From Thuidium tamariscinum (lineage: Eukaryota; Streptophyta; Bryopsida; Hypnales; Thuidiaceae), in assembly GCA_947034885.2 (NCBI GenBank), contig OX344751.2, positions 12,276,001 through 12,340,000 of the forward strand: DNA of 64,000 nucleotides, given 5' to 3'. The first letter of the stretch is position 1, and every line of letters begins with the position of its first letter. The translations under genes were made by a program, and so were the position numbers. The notes beneath the pieces were generated by a model. The model was not told the DNA's origin. It was given only the letters and a program-made list of their open reading frames with translations, and made no database searches. Of this stretch, positions 55,339 through 64,000 are shown piece by piece.

Positions 55339-58112
55339 ATGAAAGTTACAATGGTTATCCAGAATGTACAGGGACTCAACGATGTCCTCAAATGTGATAT
55401 AGTGCAGAATTACTACAGGCCTCTTCTTAAAGGCATAGACGTCCTATGCTTCCAAGAGCACCATTTACAGGGAGGCAAATTAGAAGCCTTGATTCCTTGA
55501 AGCGATCATTTTGGCCAAGAGCAGCTTTCTATGGGCAAGAGGCGGCACTAGGCTTTGGCCACGCAATAGGAGAAGTTGGGGCAGGTACAGGGTGTGTGTG
55601 CATGTGGCTGGCCCCAAGCATCTCCCACTTAGTGACATCCTCTGGGCAGTCACAATGTGGGAGGGCTTAATGGGTTAGACTAAGTAGTATCCTGGGGGGG
55701 ATCTAGCCATACTAAATGTCTACGCCTCGACAAGCGCGAGGATACGATGCAGGCTATGGGAAGAACTTCTCTCTTCGCTCCCCAGAGACTATAGATGGAC
55801 ACTAGGAGGTGACTGGAACTTTGTGGAGCGACCGGAGGACAAGTCCAATCTCAACGGGCGAATTATATCAAATGGAGAAAGCCGAATCTTTTCTCTACTG
55901 AAGGATGCACTCGAAGTGGTTGACCACTTTCCAGACCAAGACAGACTGAAATTTTCTTGGGACAATAGGAGGCGCTCTAGGCTGCGATCAATGGCCCGCC
56001 TCGACAGGTGTTACTCGTTCTCCCAAGTGGAAGCGGGCCCACCTCCAGTGGTAGAGTATGTAATACGGGGGGGAAGCAACCACTCAGACCACCTCCCTGT
56101 CAGCCACATAGTGCAACTTCAAGCAGGGAAAACGAAACAGGCCTCTTATAAAATGAATTGCTTTCACCTACACGACCTGGAGGTCAAGGCAGCGGTTACT
56201 CAAATTTGGAGGCTCAACCCAAGTGCGGGCTTTTTTAGCAAGCTCAGAAGATTTGTGAAATTCTACAAAATTCATTGCATTACCAAAGCGAAAGCCAGAA
56301 ATGCCAAAGAAGCAGAGCTAAGGAAATGGTTGGCGGAGGCTCAAGCAGCGCTACAGGAGGATCCGCACAACCCTACGCTGCATGACTTGATTGGTTCCTT
56401 GGGAGATCAATTAGTGGCCTTAGAAAAGCACTCAGCGGCGGGACAAAGGGTGCGGAGCCGGGTGAAATGGTTAGAGGTGGGGGACTCTTGCTCAAGAAAA
56501 TTCTTTCAAGCCTCAAAGAAGCACACAAGAGCTTCCAACATCACAAAATTGGAGGACGAGCAAGGAAGGCGGCATACAGATCATGATAGCTTGGAGAAAG
56601 TGTGCTCAAAATTTTATGAAGACCTCTACACCGCCCCTCCACACATTGGCACACAACGAAGAAAAGGAAGCAACAGCCTCTCAATCACTCGCATGCCTGA
56701 ACAGTAGGATCACGGTAGCTATGGCCCAAGCGCTCAACAGACCAATTGAATTAGAAGAGCTCGACACAACCCTCCAGAGTATGAGCCAAGGGAAGTCTCC
56801 AAGTCCCGATGGGGTGGTAACTGAATTCTTCCAAGCTTATTGGGCAATCGTAAAGGAGGGTTATTTTCGAATGGTAACCAAAGCAGTGAAGGCGCAACAG
56901 CTGCCGCCAGGAGTAACCAAAGGAGTAATAGCGCTGCTACACAAAGGAGACACTCGGAACAAGCTCAGCAACTGGAGGCCTATCACACTTCTGAACGTGT
57001 CATACAAACTTCTTGCCAAGACACTTCAGTTACGCCTTCAGCCTATTCTAATGGAAATTATTGACTTCGATCAGTCAGCCTTCCTTCCCATGCGCTTTAT
57101 ACTTGACAACATCCTGCTTACGCATGAAACAATGGCTTGGGCAGAGCATTCAAATCAGAAATTAATCTTCCTGAAGTTGGACTTTTCGAAGGCCTTCGAC
57201 ACTATGGACTGGCCCTTTTTATTCCAGGCCATGGACACTCTCGACTTTCCACAGGAGTTCATCAAACATGGTGAAATTACTCTTCAAGGATGCGGAAGCC
57301 TTAGTCAAAGTAAACGGCTCCAAATCCCCTTCCTTCCCGATCCGTAGGGGAGTGCGCCAGGGATGCCTGATTGCTCCTTATCTTTTTCTCATAGTGGCGG
57401 AAGTTTTGAATGTCATGATCAAGGCAGGGGTCAATGAAGGCACAGTGAAAGGGATCTCCCTTCCAGGTGGCACGAGACAACAAGTATTGTGTCAATTCGC
57501 AGATGATATCTCGTTCACCCTACTAGAGGAAAAGGAACCAGTTCAAGCAGCGATGATGGTGATTGAGAGATTCTGCTTGGGGTCAGGACTTCTACTAAAC
57601 AGGGACAAATCTCGCGTGTACTGGAGGGCAAAAGATGGCTCAGCTCACCCACACTGGACCAACGAGCTCAACATGGTGTGGGTAGACAATGGCAGCATTA
57701 GTAAGCTGCTGGGCACGTCGTTCGGCCTTAACATGTCTGCGAACTCTGTGGACTCGTTTTTTCATACCAGAACAACCAAAATGCTGCACTATTGGTGTAC
57801 AGCAAGGATAAATTCCACAGGAAGAGGGGTGATCGTCAATAGCATGCTTATTTCAGCCATATTTTACTTTGTCTCCATATGGGGGGGACACAAGCTGGGA
57901 TCATGCAGACCACAGCATCAATCAGGAATTATCTTTGGTCAGGTGCCATGCATCAAATGAGAGCCAAGGTCTCATGGATCCAATGTTGTCAAACAAAGGA
58001 TAAGGGGGGCATCAATGTAGTCAACTCAAAAGATGTAGTCATAGCCCTGATGGGGAAATGGATTCTGAAGGCTTGCGAACCAGGCACCTCCAACCTTCAC
58101 GTGCATTATTGA
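55339..58112 (+). pseudogene. LINE ORF2 remnant (endonuclease and reverse transcriptase)
   Basis: It would nick target DNA and reverse-transcribe the element RNA. The ATG at 55339 opens an APE-type endonuclease: QNVQGLND, then CFQEHHLQ, then after stops and a frame change LGGDWNFVE (about 55803), ARLDRCYSF and SNHSDHLPVS (about 56080). The reverse transcriptase follows: SPSPDGVVTEFF, NWRPITLLNVSYKLLAKTL, LKLDFSKAFDTMDW, GVRQGCLIAPYLF and QFADDISF with the catalytic ADD near 57500. SWIQCCQTKDKGGINVVN belongs to the terminal zf-RVT region. Main pieces are 55823-56707, 56583-57347, 57268-57960 and 57879-58112, in different frames. Catalytic motifs survive but the gene is non-functional. Confidence 0.85.
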
Positions 58113-58424
58113 GGCACCGTCTAAGCCATTTTCAGCCCTATCAAAAAGGCCGTTGGGCTGCAAGCTTCTCTTACTTCACCCTGAATCACTTTCAAAGACA
58201 CAAGGGCTCTAAGGTTTGGAACAGAGTCGGCACAGTCTGATGTGGGCGCTTCATTCCCACCCTTGGAATTAAGCAATTACAACCAGGCTCTGGTCCTAAT
58301 GATTCTATTACCTACGGGTGTCTAAGCATCAATCCATTGTGCCTTCCAAGCAATAGATCTTCTTTACTAACCTACTTATCTTAATGTGTGTTTTATTCCT
58401 ACTTAGGCGTGGTTCCCTACTCTA

Positions 58425-59005
58425 CTCGTTTCATTCTCTTGTCCTACTTTTATGTCTTGTATCTGATTTTAGTCTACTCTATGTATGGTATTTTCTATCC
58501 CATCTCTATGTCTTTGTGTTGATTTTAGTCTATTCTACGTATTCGTCTTTGCTTTTAATCTAACCTACGTATTTGTCTTGGTCTTGATCTATCCTACGTA
58601 CTTGTCTTTGCTTTTAATCTAACCTACGTATTTGTCTTGGTCTTGATCTATCCTACGTACTTGTCTTTGCTTTTAATCTAATCTATGTATGTGTCTTGGT
58701 CTTACTCTACTCTACGTAGTTGTCTTGGTCTAATTCTACTCTACGTATTCTAATGGGGTACTTCTACTCTATGTATTTATCTTGGTCTAATTCTACTCTA
58801 TGTATTTTAATTGGATACTTCTACTCTATGTAGTTGTCTTGGTCTAATTCTACTCTACGTATTTTAATTGGGTATTTCTACTCTATGTAGTTGTCTTGGT
58901 CTCATTTTACTCTACGTATTCTAAGTGAATACCTCTACTCTACGTAGTTGTCTTGATCTAACTCTACTCTACATATTTTAAGTGGATACTTTTACTCTAC
59001 GTATT
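58425..59005 (+). repeat. Pyrimidine-rich tandem repeats, about 58-59 bp units
   Basis: Two related arrays. At about 58557-58680 a 59 bp unit (TCTAACCTACGTATTTGTCT, then GATCTATCCTACGTACTTGT) is repeated twice almost exactly. At about 58700-59005 four to five units share CTACTCTATGTAGTTGTCTT, GGTCTAATTC and TACGTATTTTAA. It starts just after the LINE 3' region and could be its tail or an unrelated minisatellite. Confidence 0.75.
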
Positions 59006-59394
59006 GCATTCCTTTTGCTTGTTCCTTTTAACTTGTGGTTGTTCTTTTGTTTCAGTCCCTACTTGCTAATTACGGTTTCCTAATCGCAACTGGTTCGTGA
59101 CCTTTAATTCTAACCGCTTGCTTATTCTAATCAATTGCACTAAAGAGAGAAGGGATTGGGTTAAAGTTTAGGAACCCACGTCTAGTATGTACGTGGCGGC
59201 CTCTCCTAGCTCCACCGCTCCCCACACCATGTCCACCATAGCCATCCTTCGACTTCGATTGAGACCCGGTTCCGCTCTTTTAATTATCCCCTTTCGGGTT
59301 GTTTTACAAATAAGCCTCTTTCCTAGGCTGTGTTATCCTTCTACTATTTCCTAGACTACTTCCTCGAGCTCCCCTTGTGGCTGGGCTTTGCTTT

Positions 59395-59570
59395 TCCAGA
59401 CTATGCTATCTCTTAAGTATCCTCTAATTCTAACTATACTATCCCCTAAGTGTCTTTTCTAACCTCAACTAGTTTTAGAAAAACTATACTATCTCCTAAG
59501 TGTTTTCTCTAACCCCAACTATACTATCCCCTAGGTGTTTTTTCTAACCCCAACTAGTTTTAGGAACAAT
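59395..59570 (+). repeat. Short tandem repeats (CTATACTATCCCCTAAGTGT)
   Basis: The unit CTATACTATCCCCTAAGTGT followed by CTAACC and CAACTAGTTTTAG appears about three to four times. A C-rich stretch with repeated CCCCTGGACCCC follows to about 59660. The plus-strand frame 59535-59828 is a product of this low-complexity sequence. Confidence 0.7.
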
Positions 59571-59925
59571 GGCCCAATCCCCTGGACCCCTGGACCCCTT
59601 GCTCGAACCCCTGGACCCCAAGCCCGAACCCCTAACCCCCGTCCCGAATCCTTGACCCCCCAAGTCCGAGCCCTTGATATTCGGGGAGCCCGATGGTCTG
59701 CTGCGGCGCCCGATGGGAGCCCGGCTGGTTGCTGCGGCGGCCGACTGGGGGGAGCCCGGCTAGTCTGGCTGAGCGCTTGGCTGGGCTGGCTAGTTCTCTA
59801 TTTTTCACAACTTTTGCCTAACAACTAGTCACACTTCTTGAGGAACTAATTTAACTAAACCTATACTAAGCTAAATGACCACACAAGGGTTCACCCAAAG
59901 GGTGGTTCACTACATACCCCTTTAA

Positions 59926-60850
59926 CCCCTAAAGGACCGCAACTATGTTTCCACCAAAACTGCTCCAAAACTGTCATTTCTAGGACATCTACCAAATTTC
60001 AAAAAAAAAATATTTTTTGACACATGTAACCATAAGATCTCTTAGTGCACCAGTTTGGAAAGATGTAGAAAAAATTTCAGAAATTTCCGCCATGTAGATT
60101 GCAAGATATTAGTGTTTGAAGTTACAAAAATCATTTTTTTTCCACTGCGAAAATCCGGGCAGCTACACTTCAGAAGGTCACATTTGTATGCAAAAATGTC
60201 CAAAATGGTTGTAACTCTTTGGATTTATTCTCCAATTCAAGTTGGCTACATGCTTGAAAATTTTCATATCATTTGGAATTGTTCAACATGTACCAAAAAA
60301 ATAGTAAGAAGAAAGAAGTAGAGAATGATTCAAAATACAAAAATGGTAACAATTTATTTATTCAATTGAAAAATGCCAATCCCAAAGGTTCAAATGTTGT
60401 GATAAACAATCTACACCCAATGTTTTTATTTTTTTTCAAAAATATTGAAAATTGAGTAAAATAAAGGACTTCAAAGTTTATTTTAGAGAAGAGAATCCAT
60501 AACTACCCGCAAACTAAAATCCTTCATAACTTTTGACTCATTAATCCAAATGGAATGATTCAAAGCTTTACATGTATAAATAAATCTATAAAACCAATTT
60601 CAAATTTTTATTTCCAAAAAAAGTGATTTTTTTTTATCTACCCAAACTGCCCGAGTTGAGAAAGAAACAACGTTTTATGCGATAACTATTCAACCATGTA
60701 GTCAAAAGTCACAAAAATTGTTGGGCTTTGAAGATACTCCTCGTCTACACCTTCTATTAAAATTTGGTTTCAAAATATGGAGATCTCTAGCCACACGTAC
60801 CTGCCCAAAATCGGTATGTTGCCAAAAAAGGCATGTTGGTCCTTTAGGGG
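59926..60850. mobile_element. TTAA-bounded non-autonomous element (925 bp)
   Basis: Ends CCCCTAAAGGACC (13 bp perfect inverted repeat), flanked by TTAA at 59922-59925 and 60851-60854. Size and ends match the copy at 43594-44512, and the interiors are also alike (for example CATAACTTTnnACT and AATCCAAATGGAAT). Non-coding. Confidence 0.87.
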
Positions 60851-60939
60851 TTAAGAAAATCACTACTCTATTGTTGGATGCTAAACGTTGCATTAGTGCC
60901 AAACATGTTGGACACTAAATGTTGAGACTAGCTCAGAGG

Positions 60940-61210
60940 TGGCCTCCTTTGACACCCCGCTAAGACTTAGGGGGTTCAAAGCTTCACCGTAAGGTGAGGT
61001 TTTTGACACGTAGCTAAGACTTTCTATCTTCTTAAAGACGTGGGGAGGCCATAGCTTCGCCGTCCCCTATGGGACTAGCTTACTCTTGTGCACAAGAGAA
61101 GAGGGAGATGAGGATTGGCATATGACTATTCAAGATTAACGGTCAAAGCTTCGCCGTCCCCTATGGGACTAACTTAACCTTGTACACAAGAGAAGAGGAA
61201 GAAAAAGGTA
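60940..61210 (+). repeat. Local duplication with CTTCGCCGTCCCCTATGGGA
   Basis: The segment AAAGCTTCGCCGTCCCCTAT with GGGACTA, CACAAGAGAAGAGG occurs at about 61070-61110 and again at about 61147-61200. A weaker relative (AGCTTCACCGTAAGGTGAGG) is at 60981. No gene is supported. Confidence 0.65.
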
Positions 61211-61588
61211 GGTACAAGTTGCAACATACTCTCGAAGTCACCTCCCAAGTCACCCCTCGGTTCCTCACAAGTCTCTCCCACAACAACATTGCATTGTTTT
61301 ACAATGCAAAAGGTGGTCCAACATCAATTAGTAAAAGTTCCCACACAACTTGAGGGGTCTCAAGTCCCCAAGTGCAAACTACAAGAATCAAGGGTGCAAC
61401 AACCCCAAAACTATCAAAGGCTCCTTTGCCATCAAAAGCCAAAGGAAACCCGGCATAACCCGGGCCCAATAGTCCTCCTCCCTTAAATGGGTAGGAGTGA
61501 GAGAGAGAGAGAGAGAATGAGAGGAGAATGCCGCCCCTCTTATACTCAAAAGGAAGCAACACCCCCCCTTAATCTACTAAGAATAACT

Positions 61589-61700
61589 CAGGGTTTTCTT
61601 GTCGGACATATTTTTGGGTTTTGGTGTCGTGTAGGACGTCTGACGTCGCGTGTCGCAGGTGACAACATGTCGCTACCCCATCGCAGCCCATCGAGTAAGG
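61589..61700. mobile_element. Solo end of the 361 bp hAT MITE family
   Basis: Begins CAGGGTTTTCTTGTCGGACA and follows the right end of the 51026-51386 element (reverse strand) closely for about 100 bp, including ATATTTTTGGGTTT, GGTGTCGTGTA, ACGTCGCGTGTC and GGTGACAAC. No matching second end or 8 bp duplication was found downstream in the window, so this is a truncated or rearranged copy. Confidence 0.7.
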
Positions 61701-61779
61701 TAAAAAAATTTTATCCTATGGTAAATGGATTTGGCATACGTGGCAGGCTTTGGACAATGACGTGGAAAGCCGGTAAGGC

Positions 61780-61990
61780 GCCTGCGGGTGAAGACAGGGC
61801 GACCGCGGGTACTAAATGCAGGGCAACTGCGGCTTTAGGGCGACCTCGGGTGCGGGTTCTTGTGGGCGACCGCGGGTGCGGGTTCCCGTGGGCAACCTCG
61901 GGTGCGGGTTCCAGTGGGCGACCGCGGGTTCCAGCGACCGCGGGTCGTAGAGGACTGCGAACTCGGATGAGGGGCGACTGCGGGTTTAGG
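61780..61990 (+). repeat. GC-rich minisatellite (GGGCGACCGCGGGTGCGGGT)
   Basis: About six irregular copies of GGGCGACCGCGGGT/GCGGGTTCC lie in an otherwise AT-rich area, just inside the solo hAT end. The resulting Arg/Gly/Thr-rich frame (61487-62086) is a by-product. Confidence 0.75.
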
Positions 61991-61994
61991 GTGG

Positions 61995-62920
61995 CAATGA
62001 GATTTCTACTTCATGCACCAAGACTTAGGGGAAAAAACATTTTTTTAACACATGCAACCATAGGATCTTATAGTAATCTTCTTTGAAAAGGTTTAGAAAA
62101 ACTTTCAGAATTTTCCACCATACAGATTGCAACATATTTTTGTTTCAAGTTACAATTTTTTTTTTTTAAACAATGCTAAAATACTGGCTGCTACACTTTA
62201 CAAGGTTACACTTGTATGAAAAAAAAGTTCAAATTGCTTGATACTCTTGCATTCATCCTTAAAGGCAAGTTGGCTATGTGCTCAAAAAATTTCAAATCAT
62301 TTGGAATTGTACAACATATAAAAGATTATAATAACTAGAAAGAAGTAGAAAAGAGCTAAAATACCAAATTGTGAACAATTGATTCATAGAATTGGAAAAT
62401 GCCAATCCCAATGGTTAAAATATTATAATAAACAATCTACACCTACTATTTCTTTATTATTCCAAATGTAAAAAACTAAATTTAATAAAGGATCAGGAAC
62501 TGCTTCTTTTGTAGTGTAGAGATTCTATAACTAGTCACAAAATACTCCTAACTAAAACTCGACATAACTTTTGACTCATTGATCAAAATCAAATGATTCA
62601 AAGCTTTGCACTTAGGTAGAAATCTAATAAACCAATATCAATGTTTTACTTCTTATAAAAATTATTTTTAAAGAATTTTTTGTTTCTACCTGTACTACCC
62701 ACCAATTAAATGAATTAAGGAAGTGACATATTATGCCATAACTTTTAAAATATGTTGTCAAAAGCTATGAACATTGTTGGGCCTCAAAGCTACTCATTGG
62801 ACACATATTGTTTGAAAATTTCAAAAAAATATAATAAAATCTCCATTCATAGTGAATTGCCCAAAATTGCCATGTTGCTAAAAAAATGGTGTTTGAGTGT
62901 GTAGAGATTAATTGGCCCTA
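61995..62920. mobile_element. Decayed relative of the TTAA element family
   Basis: The interior aligns with the element at 59926-60850: AAAATGCCAATCCCAA, AATAAACAATCTACACC, CATAACTTTTGACTCATT and CAAAGCTTT occur in the same order. The ends have lost the CCCCTAAAGGACC termini, so borders are approximate. Confidence 0.65.
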
Positions 62921-63464
62921 TCTATTAATCCACTCTTGATTTGAAAGATCCCAAATGATTCTCAAGGATTTACACTTATGTACTTCTAAACCCCGTTCGA
63001 AACCATTGGAAGTGCTACAAAATCATAATGAGTTCCCTACTACATAATTATGAATAATGAAGGATGAGAATTTTGTAGCTCATTTCTTCTTCTCCAATTC
63101 AAAAACGGATGTCTAAGGACTTTACATTAATGAAATACAAATCAGTAGTACTCAAAATCAAAATAGTGATAATAAACTCATAACTTATGTATTATCATTA
63201 TACTTCGAAGAGTCTACAAAAAAAGATTTGTCTGCGTTGCTATTTTGAAATTGCCTACTACCATCAACTAATTACTTTCGAACACAAATAATAATATGGA
63301 TTTATGTGAGTCTCACTATAACATGTATAATTATCTAATGAAGCACTACAAAATGCTCACACATAAGGTACTAGCCTATAAACGTCTACTTCTAATCTTC
63401 AATACAAAACATTTGTCGAAGATCTTTATAATACTTTTTTTTCTCAAGACTGCTAGTTGCACAT
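62921..63464. other. AT-rich non-coding region
   Basis: No gene or clear repeat is seen between the decayed TTAA relative and the partial ORF at the right edge. Confidence 0.4.
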
Positions 63465-64000
63465 TTAATCACTTGGTGAAAAATCCGAATCACCCTCAAC
63501 TTCATCGACATTAGGGTCTGATTCTCCATTTGACTCGCCACTGCCTCTATTGCCATCTGAGCTTTCGTTCTCGTCATCCTCTCTCAATATTGGCTCAACT
63601 TGTATTTCACGTTCTACCTCTGAGTGCAAATTTCGCACCTGAACATCTATACCTCCTACCTTTTCAACTCATACTAACCGTTTTGTAGGCCTCGTTGCAT
63701 CTGTAGTGCCATCAATAATAGATAAAGGAGGCCGACCTCCAGTACTTGATTGTCCAACTCTTTGCGTAGAGCCCTCCACCGCCATGTTATATTTTTGAAC
63801 AACATGGTTAGCACGTTTTGGATTCCCTTGTGTCCTTTCATCAACCCTTCTAATACGTCGTCTTTTCCCTCCGGTATTGCGTGTATGCGCTTCCAATGAT
63901 GATTGTCCTGGGAGTGACATTGATGTCACTTGGGTAGGTTGTGGAGCAAATTGTAGTACTACTTCCGTAGTGGATGCTATTGGATGCACCCTTCTTGAAG
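63465..64000 (-). pseudogene. C-terminal part of an unidentified protein, running off the window, one in-frame TGA
   Basis: A minus-strand frame enters from beyond the right edge and ends at a TAA (63465-63467), with one TGA at 63669-63671. The upstream portion is Ser/Thr/Gln-rich with a basic cluster (GGKRRRIRRVDER) that could be a nuclear signal. The last 67 codons are strongly acidic (DDENESSDGNRGSGESNGES). This resembles the acidic and basic disordered tails of the transposase at 44898, but no shared motif proves a relation. No domain is recognised. Confidence 0.4.

Larger units (their letters stand above)
53110..58240 (+). mobile_element. Decayed L1-like LINE (non-LTR retrotransposon), about 5.1 kb
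   Basis: On the plus strand an ORF1 with a DUF4283-type region and zinc knuckle is followed by an ORF2 with endonuclease, reverse transcriptase and a C-terminal zf-RVT-like segment. This is the order of plant L1 elements. The frames are broken by several stops and shifts. I did not find a poly(A) tail or clear target duplication, so both borders are estimates. Confidence 0.82.

Noticed and set aside
61487..62086. 199-codon frame rich in Arg, Gly and Ala
   Set aside because: It spans the junction of a solo hAT end and a GC-rich minisatellite, with composition explained by the repeat.
1..64000. CRISPR array or bacterial operon
   Set aside because: The repeats lack regular spacers, and genes show TATA boxes, splice-like signals and poly(A) signals typical of a plant nuclear genome.

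Overview
The window reads as nuclear DNA of a land plant (or close streptophyte). Most of it is AT-rich and non-coding, it carries an interstitial array of the plant telomere unit AAACCCT, and its transposons are plant types (CACTA, hAT, a Stowaway-like MITE, an L1-like LINE). A bryophyte or other seed-free plant seems plausible because the one clear non-transposon gene is an intronless, bacterial/fungal-type GT2 polysaccharide synthase. That placement is inference and the species is not resolved.

Layout. 1-12.4 kb: AT-rich non-coding DNA with a 94 bp Stowaway-like MITE, a TTAA-bounded element and small repeats. 12.4-15.7 kb: the GT2 gene. 16.3-19.5 kb: a 3.2 kb non-autonomous CACTA element with a small MITE inside it. 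22.1-25.9 kb: a 3.8 kb hAT element (8 bp target duplication) whose transposase is one frame broken by five stops. 27.4-31.8 kb: a second MITE copy, AT-rich DNA and an unidentified small broken ORF.

31,957-48,669 is the main discovery: a 16.7 kb hAT transposon with a perfect 8 bp target duplication (GTGAATGG) and CAGGGTTG termini. It carries an intact, very long hAT transposase (about 1,035 aa), an intact 787 aa coiled-coil/RING-H2 protein and a protein-kinase-like gene with two in-frame TAG codons. Each gene has a GC-rich block of GACGGCC-type repeats just upstream; two also have a clear TATA box, and all three have a splice-acceptor-like sequence just before the ATG. Similar repeats lie at both ends of the element. 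This suggests a co-regulated, cargo-bearing giant hAT. A TTAA-bounded element is nested inside it.

48.8-52.5 kb: a large inverted repeat (arms about 1.5 kb). One arm was later hit by a 361 bp hAT-type MITE, and the other arm preserves the empty site. 53.1-58.2 kb: a decayed L1-like LINE (zinc-knuckle ORF1, endonuclease and reverse transcriptase in several frames). 58.4-62.9 kb: tandem repeats, a second TTAA element, a solo hAT end and a decayed TTAA-element relative. The right edge holds the C-terminal part of an unidentified minus-strand ORF running out of the window.
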